From JBLWXV01 sp048267245 (GTDB lineage: Bacteria > Bdellovibrionota > Bacteriovoracia > Bacteriovoracales > Bacteriovoracaceae): DNA of 64,000 bases. Shown piece by piece: positions 8,177-17,351 of this stretch (positions within the stretch are counted from its first letter, which is position 1; each line of letters opens with the position of its first letter). The position numbers and the translations under genes were made by a program. The notes beneath the pieces are model-generated. The model was not told the DNA's origin. It saw only the letters and a program-made list of their open reading frames with translations, and ran no database searches. The stretch lies in the NCBI GenBank assembly GCA_048267245.1, contig JBLWXV010000001.1:2046001-2110000 (forward strand), in the 5' to 3' direction.

Positions 8177-11100
8177 GCCTTGCTCGTGTTGAGTTAAGAG
8201 ATCGCCATCCTACCAAGAAAGGGGCCCGTTTAGCGCAGAAAGCACAGAAGATGGGTCTTTCTAATCTTGAGCACATTGAGATTGGTGATGTCTTTAAACT
8301 TAAGTCAGATACTTCACTTAAGAGTGAAGTGATGGATTTATTTGTCGATCCAATTTTACAAGAAGGCCATATGGGAAGTGGGAGCTTTTCATTTGAGCGC
8401 AAAATTTCTTACGTTGCAGAAGTGTTCTTTAGACCTGGTGTAACTGACAATAGTGCTCATAGCGCGCAAGAAGCTCTGAGTGTCGCTGGAATTAAGGCGA
8501 AGGTTGCTCGCGGTAAACTCTACTTCTTTTCAGGCACTAATCTTGACGAGAATCTTCTTAAGAGTTTCTGTGAAGGAGGTCTTGCTAATCCACTTATAGA
8601 GCAAGTTGAGCTGTATCGCTTTAATAACTGGAGCGAATCTCACTGGTCACTTCTTGATTTTCCAGAAGTTGATATCCATCACAATAGTGAAATTGACACT
8701 TTTAATCTCAATATTAGCGATGAAGAACTAGTGAAGCTTAGTACTGAGCGCTGTCTAGCGCTCACTCTTGATGAGCTTCACTTTGTTCGCGATTATTTTG
8801 CAAATTCTGAGAATATTCAAGAGCGGGCCAAACTGGGTCTTCCTAAAGACCCAACTGATGTAGAGCTTGAAGTGATTGCCCAGTCATGGAGCGAGCATTG
8901 TAAGCATAAGATTTTTGCCGCTGAAATTAATTATGAAGAAGGTGAGCTTCCCAAAGGCATGAAGCGCATCGGAAATCAAAAGATCAACTCACTTTTTAAG
9001 TCTCGCATTAGAAAGGCCACTAATGATGTGAAGGAAAAATTTCAAATTCCTTGGCTCATATCGGTCTTCAGTGACAACGCTGGAATCGTGCGCTTTGATC
9101 CGGATCTCGATCTATGTATTAAGGTTGAAACCCACAATTCCCCCTCGGCCCTCGATCCCTACGGCGGGGCACTCACTGGAATTCTTGGGGTGAATCGAGA
9201 TATTTTAGGTTGTGGTTACGGCGCGAGACCTGTGGCCAATATGGACGTCTTTTGTTTTGCATCTCCCGACTATCCTTTAAGGGGAGAGGAATCCTATATG
9301 CCGGCCGACCTGCTTACGCCGGCGCAGCTACTTGAAGGTGTTCATCAAGGAGTGGAAGACGGAGGTAATAAATCTGGTATTCCCACAATTAATGGCGCTA
9401 TTCACTTTGACCAAGACTATGCAGGTAAGCCCCTCGTCTTTGTTGGCACAGTGGGGGCCATGCCCAATAAGCTCGCTAGTGGAATTGCTACCTATGAAAA
9501 AAACGCCGCTCCAGGAGATCGAATCTATATGGTGGGAGGAGCGATCGGTGCCGACGGTATTCACGGCGCGACTTTCTCTTCACTAGAACTTAATGAAAAC
9601 TCACCAAGTACAGCGGTTCAAATTGGGGATCCACTCACTCAAAAGCGAGTGATGGACTTTCTTCTAGAGGCCCGCGATCTCGAACTCTTTAGCTGCGTCA
9701 CTGATAATGGCGCAGGCGGCCTGTCTTCTAGTATCGGAGAGATGGCCACGCTGACCAATGGGGCCAAGTTAGATCTTGCTCTCGCTCCTACCAAATATCA
9801 GGGACTCGCTCCTTGGGAGTTAATGATCAGTGAGTCTCAGGAGCGCATGAGTTTTGCCGTGCCCCCTTCTAAAGCGCGAGCTTTTGAGGCCCTGGCCTTA
9901 TCGCGCGGAGTGAGTGCCACAGACCTGGGTGAATTTAGTGATAATGGTGAGCTTGAGGTCTACTACAATAAAAATCTCGTTGGTCGCTTAAACCTGCACT
10001 GGCTCCATGAAGCTCTTCCTCAAATGAAACTAAGTGCTCGCTACCAAGGTCCTCGCTCGCGAGTGAGCTGGAGACCTGAGACTAAATTGCCAGTGGCAAA
10101 GAATTTTGAAGACTCTTTAAAGACATTGCTCACTTCTCCCAACATTGCTTCAAAGGAAGGACTCATCAGGCGCTATGACCATGAGGTTGGAGCGGCCACA
10201 GCGATGAAGCCTCTTGGTGGCAAGAAGGCCCATGGTCCTAATGACAGTGGCGCTCTTTGGCTTGGGGCTTTGGGAGGTAGTGAAGATGCCGCTCTTACTG
10301 TGGGCTGTGGTCTCTCTCCCAAGTACTCTCTGGTTGATCCCTATCTAATGGCACTGAGAAGCGTAGACGAATGTGTGCGTGGGATGGTTGGCAGTGGTGC
10401 CGATATTAATCGCATGTGTCTTCTCGATAATTTCTGTTGGCCAGACCCAGTTAAGTCGCCAAAAAATCCCGATGGAGATTTGAAATTGGGAGAGTTGGTT
10501 AGAACCTGCGAAGGACTCTATGATATTTGTCTAGCCTATGGACTTCCCTTAGTCTCAGGTAAAGACAGTATGAAAAATGATTATCGCGGTAAGAATAAGG
10601 CCGGTGAAACTAAAGTGATTTCAATTCTTCCGACCTTGCTTGTAACTGGGATGAGTTATGCTCCTATGAAGAATCTGTGTGATTCGGCCTTAAAGGCCAG
10701 TGGAGATGTTGTCTATGTGATTGGTCATCAAGAAAGTGATGGTCTCACCCTTGCTGCTAGTGAGTATTCAACCCATTTTCATTCAAATGCCAGCGCTCAT
10801 AATCAATTCTACAATTGTGATCTAGATGCCCTAAGAGCGCGCTATGAGAGAATCTATCAGGCCCATGAGAGCGGTCTGATTGCTTCAAGTCACGATATTA
10901 GTGAGGGAGGAGCAGCGGTTGCTCTGGCCGAGTCTATGATAGGCGCGGAATTAGGAATCGAACTTGATGCCCAGATTAATGAATTCTCAGATGAACTCTT
11001 CTGGTTTGGAGAGTCGATGGGCTCCTTTATCGTAAGTGTGCCGGCCAAGCTTACCAATCAATTTGAAGCACACTTTGCCGGTGAGGCGAGAAGACTTGGA

Positions 11101-11193
11101 GTTGTTAAAGAAAAATTCAATCTCACTCACACCCAAAAACTCTCTATTGAAGGAGCGCAACTCAAAGCTGCATTCCTATCGAGGTGGCCATGA
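8173..11193 (+). CDS. purL: FGAM synthase PurL with fused double PurS-like N-terminus
   Basis: This is the synthetase component that converts FGAR to FGAM with ATP and ammonia supplied by PurQ. Length is 1006 residues. Residues about 1-150 form two PurS-like units; the second ends in the typical CEGGLANPLIEQVE. The catalytic core follows, with SWSEHCKHKIF, KVETHNSPSALDPYGGA and GDRIYMVGG in the first half, and SGKDSMKND and SHDISEGGAAVA in the second. So it matches large PurL except that the C-terminal glutaminase domain is missing and is encoded by the next gene. The start ATG at 8173 overlaps the purN stop (ATGA) and follows AGGAG. It ends with an ATGA overlap with purQ. Confidence 0.95.
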   Translation: MSLARVELRDRHPTKKGARLAQKAQKMGLSNLEHIEIGDVFKLKSDTSLKSEVMDLFVDPILQEGHMGSGSFSFERKISYVAEVFFRPGVTDNSAHSAQEALSVAGIKAKVARGKLYFFSGTNLDENLLKSFCEGGLANPLIEQVELYRFNNWSESHWSLLDFPEVDIHHNSEIDTFNLNISDEELVKLSTERCLALTLDELHFVRDYFANSENIQERAKLGLPKDPTDVELEVIAQSWSEHCKHKIFAAEINYEEGELPKGMKRIGNQKINSLFKSRIRKATNDVKEKFQIPWLISVFSDNAGIVRFDPDLDLCIKVETHNSPSALDPYGGALTGILGVNRDILGCGYGARPVANMDVFCFASPDYPLRGEESYMPADLLTPAQLLEGVHQGVEDGGNKSGIPTINGAIHFDQDYAGKPLVFVGTVGAMPNKLASGIATYEKNAAPGDRIYMVGGAIGADGIHGATFSSLELNENSPSTAVQIGDPLTQKRVMDFLLEARDLELFSCVTDNGAGGLSSSIGEMATLTNGAKLDLALAPTKYQGLAPWELMISESQERMSFAVPPSKARAFEALALSRGVSATDLGEFSDNGELEVYYNKNLVGRLNLHWLHEALPQMKLSARYQGPRSRVSWRPETKLPVAKNFEDSLKTLLTSPNIASKEGLIRRYDHEVGAATAMKPLGGKKAHGPNDSGALWLGALGGSEDAALTVGCGLSPKYSLVDPYLMALRSVDECVRGMVGSGADINRMCLLDNFCWPDPVKSPKNPDGDLKLGELVRTCEGLYDICLAYGLPLVSGKDSMKNDYRGKNKAGETKVISILPTLLVTGMSYAPMKNLCDSALKASGDVVYVIGHQESDGLTLAASEYSTHFHSNASAHNQFYNCDLDALRARYERIYQAHESGLIASSHDISEGGAAVALAESMIGAELGIELDAQINEFSDELFWFGESMGSFIVSVPAKLTNQFEAHFAGEARRLGVVKEKFNLTHTQKLSIEGAQLKAAFLSRWP

Positions 11194-11936
11194 AAGCAAA
11201 GTTTTTAATTCTCGCTGGTGATGGAATCAACTGTGAGCGCGAAAGTGCTCGCGCTATTGAGATGGCCGGAGGCGAGGCCAAAATTGTTCATATCAACGAC
11301 CTCATTTCGGATTCTAAAATCCTAGGACACTACCAGGGCCTTTTTATTCCAGGTGGCTTTAGTTTTGGTGATGAACTTGGAAGTGGACTCATTCTCGCAA
11401 CTAAAATCAAGCACCAATTGGGAAGTGAGTTTAGAGAATTCGTCTCTCGAGGTGGTGCGGTTCTTGGGGTGTGCAATGGCTTTCAAGTTCTGACTAAACT
11501 TGGACTTCTGCCTTTCCCCTTTGAAGTAAGAAGTGCGGCACTGGCCCATAATGAGAGCGGCCATTTTATGAATCGCTGGGCAAGTATGAGTGTGAACTCA
11601 CAAACTCAATGTAAGTGGCTTAGTCCACTTCAGGGGCAAACTTTGAATTTGCCCGTTCGCCATGGAGAGGGAAGGCTTCTCTTTAGTAGTCCCGAAATTC
11701 ACCAGAAGGTGAAGGAGCTCTCACTTAATTGCCTCACTTACACTGAGGATATTAATGGTTCTACAGATCGTATCGCTGGTCTTACTGATCCAAGTGGAAT
11801 GATACTAGGTATGATGCCACATCCAGAGGCTTTCCTCACGATGGCCACGGCCAGAAATCCTCAGAAGGATTATAAGCAAATTGGGGATGGGGCCAAAATT
11901 TTTAAATCCATGTTAACTTTTCTCTCAGAATCATAA
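11190..11936 (+). CDS. purQ: FGAM synthase glutaminase subunit PurQ
   Basis: This class I glutamine amidotransferase produces ammonia for PurL. The triad is visible: nucleophile Cys95 in VLGVCNGFQVL, then HPEAF carrying His and Glu near the C-terminus. GGFSFGDELGSG is the typical PurQ loop. A GTG at 11184 could extend the protein by two residues. I prefer the ATG at 11190 because GAGG sits five bases before it and it overlaps the purL stop as ATGA, matching the purN-purL junction. It has 248 residues and is followed after 10 bases by purH. Confidence 0.94.
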   Translation: MKAKFLILAGDGINCERESARAIEMAGGEAKIVHINDLISDSKILGHYQGLFIPGGFSFGDELGSGLILATKIKHQLGSEFREFVSRGGAVLGVCNGFQVLTKLGLLPFPFEVRSAALAHNESGHFMNRWASMSVNSQTQCKWLSPLQGQTLNLPVRHGEGRLLFSSPEIHQKVKELSLNCLTYTEDINGSTDRIAGLTDPSGMILGMMPHPEAFLTMATARNPQKDYKQIGDGAKIFKSMLTFLSES

Positions 11937-11946
11937 GGACTCAATT

Positions 11947-13524
11947 GTGAAGACTCAACTCATCCCTTTTAGAAGACTCTTAGTCTCAGTGACAAATAAG
12001 GCCAATCTCACACTTCTTGCCTCTGTGGCCAAGAAATTTGATATCGAGCTTATAGCTAGTGGTGGAAGTGAAAAGGAACTTACAACACTGGGAGCTCCTG
12101 TTACTACAGTGCAATCCATCACTGGTAATCCAGAGGCCTTTGGTGGTCGCATGAAGACTTTGAGTTTTCAAATTAGTAGCGCTCTTCTCTACCGCCGAGG
12201 GCATGAGCAAGATGAAAAGGAGGCAACAGAGCTTGGTATCAAGCCCATTGATGGGGTCTCTTGTAATTTCTATCCTTTCTTTCGTGTGGCCCGCGAACAG
12301 TCTGATGATGTGAACTTAATTGAAAATATCGATATTGGTGGGCCATCTATGGTGAGGGCAGCTGCGAAGAATTTTGATTCTGTTGTGGTGATGACTGATC
12401 CTAGTGACTACGACGCTCTCGCGCGTGAACTCGAAGAGTGTAGTGGATCCACTTCGCGAGAATTTCGCCAGGCCCTGGCCCTCAAGGCCTTTAGATATAC
12501 TGCAGAATATGAAGCTGTTATTGCCGAAACCTTAAGTGAACGCTGGAAGGCCGATGAGCCCTTTATGCTCGCGACACCAGGACATGCTAAGACACTTCGC
12601 TATGGTGAAAATCCGCATCAAAAGGCTTGGGTTTACGCCCATCCGCTGGTTGATGGTCTTGCAGGAGTCCTTCCTCTCCAAGGTAAGGAGCTTAGCTATA
12701 ATAATCTCCTCGACGCCGATGCGGCCTTCAGATCTTGTTATGATCTTCATCAACTCACACGAGGTAAGCGAAGTGCGGTCACAATCATTAAGCACCTTAA
12801 CCCTTGTGGCGCTGCTGTTGCTGATGACGCCCTCACGGCACTTAAACTTGCTTGGAGTGGAGATCCCGTAAGTAGTTTTGGAGGGATCATTGCTTTTAAC
12901 AACCAAGTTGAAGCTGATGTTGCGACTTATTTGGCCGAAAATTTTATTGAAGTTGTAATCGCTCCTAGTTTTTCTAAAGAAGCGCTCGGAGTTATGAGTA
13001 GTAAGAAGAACGTACGCCTTCTTACTCGTACATTTGATCGCGCCCCAGATACGATGATGGTCAGAAGTATTGATGGTGGCATGTTAGTTCAAGGGGAGGA
13101 CACCTCCTTTGCCTCTCTTGCACGTGACACTACTTCTACCAAGCTTCCCGAGACTTGGATTAACTTTGCTAGTCACGCCATTGCTGTGACAAAACATCTG
13201 CGTAGTAATGCGATTGCCCTCTTTGAGCTCCAAGGAAATAACCTGCGTCTTGTGGGCGCTGGTATGGGCAATCCCAATCGCCTGGTTAGTATCGAGCAAG
13301 CGGCCGCTAAGGCGCGAGAGAATGGTATTTCAGATTTCTCTGACATTTTACTTGTGAGTGATGCTTTCTTTCCCTTTAGTGATAGCATCGAAGCTCTGGC
13401 GAAAATCGGAATTCGCTACATTATTGAACCAGGCGGTAGTATGAGAGATGCTGAGGTCGTAGCTGCGGCCGAAGGCAATGGGATGGCCCTTCTCTTTACT
13501 GGTGAGAGACACTTTAGACATTAG
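11947..13524 (+). CDS. purH: AICAR transformylase / IMP cyclohydrolase PurH
   Basis: This bifunctional enzyme carries out the last two steps to IMP. It starts with GTG, seven bases after AAGGA. The N-terminal cyclohydrolase domain has FGGRMKTL, CNFYPF and IDIGGPSMVRAAAKN. The C-terminal transformylase has the hallmark KHLNPCG near residue 281 (catalytic Lys-His). Length is 525 residues, as expected. One oddity: the usual VKTLHPK segment of the cyclohydrolase domain reads MKTLSFQ here, so the Lys and Thr are kept but His-Pro is not. It sits between purQ and purM in the operon. Confidence 0.95.
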   Translation: MKTQLIPFRRLLVSVTNKANLTLLASVAKKFDIELIASGGSEKELTTLGAPVTTVQSITGNPEAFGGRMKTLSFQISSALLYRRGHEQDEKEATELGIKPIDGVSCNFYPFFRVAREQSDDVNLIENIDIGGPSMVRAAAKNFDSVVVMTDPSDYDALARELEECSGSTSREFRQALALKAFRYTAEYEAVIAETLSERWKADEPFMLATPGHAKTLRYGENPHQKAWVYAHPLVDGLAGVLPLQGKELSYNNLLDADAAFRSCYDLHQLTRGKRSAVTIIKHLNPCGAAVADDALTALKLAWSGDPVSSFGGIIAFNNQVEADVATYLAENFIEVVIAPSFSKEALGVMSSKKNVRLLTRTFDRAPDTMMVRSIDGGMLVQGEDTSFASLARDTTSTKLPETWINFASHAIAVTKHLRSNAIALFELQGNNLRLVGAGMGNPNRLVSIEQAAAKARENGISDFSDILLVSDAFFPFSDSIEALAKIGIRYIIEPGGSMRDAEVVAAAEGNGMALLFTGERHFRH

Positions 13525-13532
13525 GAGTTCTT

Positions 13533-14534
13533 ATGAGCATTAGTTATAAAGACGCAGGTGTAGATATTGAAAAGGGCGATGAATTCGTCGAACGCATTAA
13601 GGCCAAGGTCGCCCGAACGTACGGCAAGCGCGTTGTCAGCGGAGTAGGGGGATTTGCCTGTCTCTACGATATGGGGGACCGCTATTTGGCCGCGGGCACT
13701 GATGGAGTTGGCACTAAGTTAAAGATTGCTTTTGAATTAGATCGCCACGACACCATTGGGATTGATTTGGTTGCGATGTGTGTAAATGATGTTCTTTGCA
13801 CTGGGGCGACGCCTCTATTTTTTATGGACTACCTCGCTTGCGGGTCACTTGAACTTAAAACGAGTGAAGCTGTGATTGATGGAGTTGTCGAGGGATGTCT
13901 ACAAAGCGAGTGTGCTCTCATCGGTGGTGAGACCGCTGAGATGCCAGGCTTCTACGCTGCTGGTGAGTATGACATTGCTGGCTTTGCCGTCGGTGAAGTA
14001 AAAAAAGAGGCCCTACTTGGTGGTGATCTCGTTAAACCCGGTCAGGGGTTAGTGGGGATTGCCTCTAGCGGTGTTCACTCCAATGGTCTCTCTTTAGTTC
14101 GCAAGTTGATTTCTAAAGAAGATGGTGAACTCTATAAACTCGCTCTGACACCAACGAGAATTTATCATAAATTGGTCATGAGCATGAGAAGTTCTGGTAT
14201 TGCAATTTCAGGTATGGCCCACATTACGGGTGGTGGTCTCTCTAATATCGCTCGCATGAATAGCTCTCTTGATTACCATGTCACTAAGCTCCCAAGTAAA
14301 AGTGAGCGTCCAAGCATTTTTAATACGCTAGAAGAGCGCTCTAGTCTGTCGGCGCGCGATCTCTATCAGACTTGGAATATGGGACTTGGGCTCGTGATTG
14401 CCACTGATGATGCTGAGGGACTTGTCTCTTATCTTGCCAAGAATTGTGATGAAGCCGCCTATGTCATTGGACACATTACTGAGGGATGTGGTGAAGTCTG
14501 TGTGAAGACTCAGGACGCGGATTTTAAACTCTAA
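13533..14534 (+). CDS. purM: Phosphoribosylformylglycinamidine cyclo-ligase PurM
   Basis: PurM closes the imidazole ring of AIR, using ATP and the product of PurL/PurQ. Family motifs are GTDGVGTKLKIAFE, GIDLVAMCVNDVLCTGA, DYLACG and GGETAEMPGFY. Length 333 residues is slightly below the usual 345. An AGGAG site (ttaggagttctt) precedes the ATG, 8 bases after the purH stop. It is the last gene of the operon. Its stop codon directly abuts the stop of the convergent gene at 14535, and there is no terminator between them. Confidence 0.96.
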   Translation: MSISYKDAGVDIEKGDEFVERIKAKVARTYGKRVVSGVGGFACLYDMGDRYLAAGTDGVGTKLKIAFELDRHDTIGIDLVAMCVNDVLCTGATPLFFMDYLACGSLELKTSEAVIDGVVEGCLQSECALIGGETAEMPGFYAAGEYDIAGFAVGEVKKEALLGGDLVKPGQGLVGIASSGVHSNGLSLVRKLISKEDGELYKLALTPTRIYHKLVMSMRSSGIAISGMAHITGGGLSNIARMNSSLDYHVTKLPSKSERPSIFNTLEERSSLSARDLYQTWNMGLGLVIATDDAEGLVSYLAKNCDEAAYVIGHITEGCGEVCVKTQDADFKL

Positions 14535-15056
14535 TTATTCAGAATAGGTATTGTCGGCGTGGGGAAGTGGACCGTGGAATTCGGCCAGGCGAGCACTGCA
14601 ACTAAGTGTTTGCCACTTCTTTTCGCAGGCAATGTCTTCAACTTCTCGGCCACCAGTAAAATTTCTTAGTGCGAGCTTTGTCTCTTCATCAAGAACCAGT
14701 TCTAGCGCTTCTGTTTTCTTTCCAAGTTGTGACTTTTTAAAAGGGATTTTTAGGTGGAGTATCTCCGTTTTTAAGGGACCTGTACTTGCCTCTCTGAAGA
14801 GGTGAAGTCCATCATCTTTGACTATCGCATTGGCAAGAACCTTTGGTCTCTCTCCAGCAATGAGCTCACTTTTAAGTTCGTATACTCCCCAGATTTTTTT
14901 AATTCTCCCAAAGTTTAGCTCCCAGCTATTTGGGTCCACCTGCACCTTGCTGGCAGGAGAGCGATGGGCCTCAAAGTGAATACCGCTTCTAATAACCACT
15001 GAGAGGCCAATGACCAGAACTAACATGAAGGCGTGAATGTGCTTATAAAAAAACAT
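14535..15056 (-). CDS. Membrane-anchored hypothetical protein
   Basis: The 173-residue product has a hydrophobic N-terminal segment (HAFMLVLVIGLSVVIRSG) with no obvious cleavage site, so it is probably anchored in the inner membrane with its soluble part outside. The rest is beta-rich with two cysteines (IACEKKWQTLSCSA), which could form a disulfide. Its stop codon touches the purM stop tail to tail. The family is not recognised. Confidence 0.7.
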   Translation of the reverse strand: MFFYKHIHAFMLVLVIGLSVVIRSGIHFEAHRSPASKVQVDPNSWELNFGRIKKIWGVYELKSELIAGERPKVLANAIVKDDGLHLFREASTGPLKTEILHLKIPFKKSQLGKKTEALELVLDEETKLALRNFTGGREVEDIACEKKWQTLSCSARLAEFHGPLPHADNTYSE

Positions 15057-15133
15057 ACGGTATTATAGTGCGAATCAAGGGCCATTCCCACTGCCTAATT
15101 TCTAACGTTTAACGGCCACTAATCGTCAATAAC

Positions 15134-15173
15134 TTAGACACTTTAACTGAAGGCAACAGTTCACTATGTCTAA
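15134..15173. repeat. Imperfect inverted repeat upstream of an exported protein gene
   Basis: Two paired segments are nested: TTAGACA (15134-15140) with TGTCTAA (15167-15173), and AACTG (15145-15149) with CAGTT (15157-15161), around an AAGGCAA loop. It lies between two divergent genes, 35 bases upstream of the predicted -35 element of the 15270 gene. It could be an operator or a leader hairpin; no T-run suggests a terminator. Confidence 0.5.
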
Positions 15174-15207
15174 AGTTTTGGGGGATCTGTAAATATCCCA
15201 TACTTAA

Positions 15208-15235
15208 TTGTTCTCTAATCTTAATCTCGTAAAAT
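15208..15235 (+). promoter_or_regulatory. Predicted sigma-70-type promoter
   Basis: TTGTTC (-35) and TAAAAT (-10) are separated by 16 bases. Transcription would start near 15242, giving a leader of about 28 bases before the ATG at 15270. Prediction by eye only. Confidence 0.45.
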
Positions 15236-15269
15236 GGTCTTATTTATCTCCCCATTCTACGGACTATAC

Positions 15270-16436
15270 ATGAAGGCACTTGCACTATTTCTTGGACTAA
15301 CTTCACTAGGCGCTCAAGCCGGTACGCTTGACGTTTACGCTTATCCTCCAACATCTCCTCTCGATTGGTCAACTCCAAGGTCGACTCTCAAGAGCTTCTT
15401 AAAAAATTATTTAGCGGGAGTTGTTGGAGAGAGTTTTGATGTTAAAGGACGAGATGACTTTGGCGATGAGTTTGAAATTAGTTCAAATTATCGCTCATCT
15501 ATGGGGCACACTATCGGACATGTCTCTTGTACACTTTCTAATGGGCACAAGTATGAACGATGGAGTAGTTTCTCAGGTCAGGACTACCGTGAGGTAGATA
15601 AAGAGGTGGTCTTCAAAAAGAAGCTTGGTTTAGGTTCACTCTTCTATGATTTTGAAGATGGCCACATTATTAGTGGAAGTGAAAATATCATGCGCCTCAC
15701 TTACTTGAAGGGACGCCACGTAAAGAATGCTTCTGGCAAGCGCGTACGCGAAGAGCCTCGCTATCTTCGTATGAAGATTGATGAAAACGAGTGTGATGAT
15801 CTCAAGGAGATGATTACATTCTTTGAGAGCTTTCATTTTAAAAAAGGTTTAGAAATCGAAGAACTCAGGGCCCGCGATTCCTCGCAGGTACTTTATTTTA
15901 CCAATAACATGGATCCATATGATAGCTACCAGAATAGACTCCATACAAGTGCAGCTAAAGTTGGTGGTGGTTGCGCTCCCTACGGTGTCGCCATGATGAA
16001 GGCCACTGGGTATTATTCTGACGAACTCGATTCAGTTTTTAAATTAAATATCCCTGTCTCTTATAAAATTATTGGCGATGGGTACTCTCATAAAGTGAGC
16101 ATGAGTTCGATTATACTTGGTAATAATGGCTCCTCTTGGACTCACTCTGGTTATAAGAATAAATATTTTAATCAATATGATCCAAAGCTTATCTGGGATC
16201 TTATTGGTGAGGTTCGGGCCTGTCTTGGACAAGTTGATTACCGCGGTGAGAGCTGCACTCAGAAGGCGAGATCATTTATTAATGATCACCACTTTTCTGT
16301 TAAACTAGCACCCACCCAGAACTTTTCTCACGAAGCCCAAACTTGGCAATGGGTTGACGATGGAGATCGCCGTCGTCGTGAAAAGGTGAGTGTGAAGACA
16401 GTGAATATGACCACTGGTATTGAATTAACTAAGTAG
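15270..16436 (+). CDS. Exported protein, possible permuted papain-fold enzyme
   Basis: The frame opens at 15234, but the ATG at 15270 begins a clean signal peptide (MKALALFLGLTSLGAQAG) and is preceded by a weak GGA site, giving 388 residues. Two segments suggest a circularly permuted papain-like (NlpC/P60-type) fold, where the His comes before the Cys: GHTIGHVSCTLSNGH at about residue 77, and GGGCAPYGVAMM at about residue 230. This is a motif-level guess, not a family match. The last 12 bases overlap the end of the convergent methyltransferase gene. Role unknown; an exported peptidase or amidase would fit. Confidence 0.7.
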   Translation: MKALALFLGLTSLGAQAGTLDVYAYPPTSPLDWSTPRSTLKSFLKNYLAGVVGESFDVKGRDDFGDEFEISSNYRSSMGHTIGHVSCTLSNGHKYERWSSFSGQDYREVDKEVVFKKKLGLGSLFYDFEDGHIISGSENIMRLTYLKGRHVKNASGKRVREEPRYLRMKIDENECDDLKEMITFFESFHFKKGLEIEELRARDSSQVLYFTNNMDPYDSYQNRLHTSAAKVGGGCAPYGVAMMKATGYYSDELDSVFKLNIPVSYKIIGDGYSHKVSMSSIILGNNGSSWTHSGYKNKYFNQYDPKLIWDLIGEVRACLGQVDYRGESCTQKARSFINDHHFSVKLAPTQNFSHEAQTWQWVDDGDRRRREKVSVKTVNMTTGIELTK

Positions 16437-17351
16437 TTTAATTTGATAACTCTTATGAATTGATGAATTCTTGAAGTCTTGAGGAATACTTAAGGCACTG
16501 GTGTCTTTAATGCTGAAGCGCTTTGAGAGTTCATCACTCAACTTAAACTTCTTTTTATTCGTAGAAAAAAGCAGTATGCCATCTTTGGTGAGCCAATTCA
16601 TTGTATGCTTAATAAGTTCTTCGTGATCTTTTACAATATCAAAGTCTGTCTCCATTTTCTTTGAATTTGAAAAGGTAGGAGGATCGAGAAAGATTAAGTC
16701 AAAGTGTTCACTTGGTCGCTCGCTGATAAAATCAAGGCACGAACCTGCTAAAAAGTGATGCTCGCCTGGAGCGAGACCATTGAGGCGATAATTTTCCATT
16801 CCCCAATCTAGATAGGTATTAGAGAGATCGACATTGGTTGTTTTGGCCCCTCCGAGGGCAGCGGCCACTCCAACTGAGCAGGTGTAGCTAAAGAGATTGA
16901 GCATTTTTCTGGGACGAAGTTGGTTTTGAATGAGGTCTCTTTGAGTTCTCATATCGAGAAAGAGCCCCGTGTCTAAGTAGTCCCAGAGGTTGCATAGATA
17001 GCGGCGATCGCCTTCGGCAACCTCGATGAACTCATCCTTGCGAGAGAGTTTTGTGTAGCGATCATCGCGCTTTTGAACCTTTCTCTCCTTCCAAATGAGA
17101 TCACTATCGTTGAGGTTAAAGAGGTCGATGATTTCAACCTTTAAAAGCTCAACTTTGTTAATGAGTGCCTGGTCCTTTTCATCGTTGAGTTTATTCCAGA
17201 CCACAAAGTATGGCCCATAACAGTCTACAATGAAGGGGAACTCTGGAATGTCGTGGTGATAGAGGCGATAGGCCTCTATGGAGTGCTTGCGCGCCCACTT
17301 TGAGCGGTGGGCGTGATTTTTCTTTAAACGATTTAAAAAGGCTTCTCTCAC
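16425..17351 (-). CDS. rlmK: RlmK-type 23S rRNA (guanine-N7) methyltransferase
   Basis: This SAM-dependent methyltransferase resembles the C-terminal (RlmK) half of E. coli RlmKL, which makes m7G2069 in 23S rRNA. Family features are the NRLKKNHAHRSKWARK opening, YRLYHHDIPEFPF, NLWDYLDTGLFLDMR, the SAM loop NLFSYTCSVGVAAALGG and the catalytic LDPPTFSNSKKM. The N-terminal THUMP and RlmL half is absent, so it is a stand-alone enzyme. I place the start at GTG 17351, which overlaps the upstream stop as GTGA. An ATG at 17396 without a visible binding site would add 15 residues and overlap the upstream gene by 49 bases. Substrate position is inferred from the family. Confidence 0.85.
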   Translation of the reverse strand: MREAFLNRLKKNHAHRSKWARKHSIEAYRLYHHDIPEFPFIVDCYGPYFVVWNKLNDEKDQALINKVELLKVEIIDLFNLNDSDLIWKERKVQKRDDRYTKLSRKDEFIEVAEGDRRYLCNLWDYLDTGLFLDMRTQRDLIQNQLRPRKMLNLFSYTCSVGVAAALGGAKTTNVDLSNTYLDWGMENYRLNGLAPGEHHFLAGSCLDFISERPSEHFDLIFLDPPTFSNSKKMETDFDIVKDHEELIKHTMNWLTKDGILLFSTNKKKFKLSDELSKRFSIKDTSALSIPQDFKNSSIHKSYQIKLLS

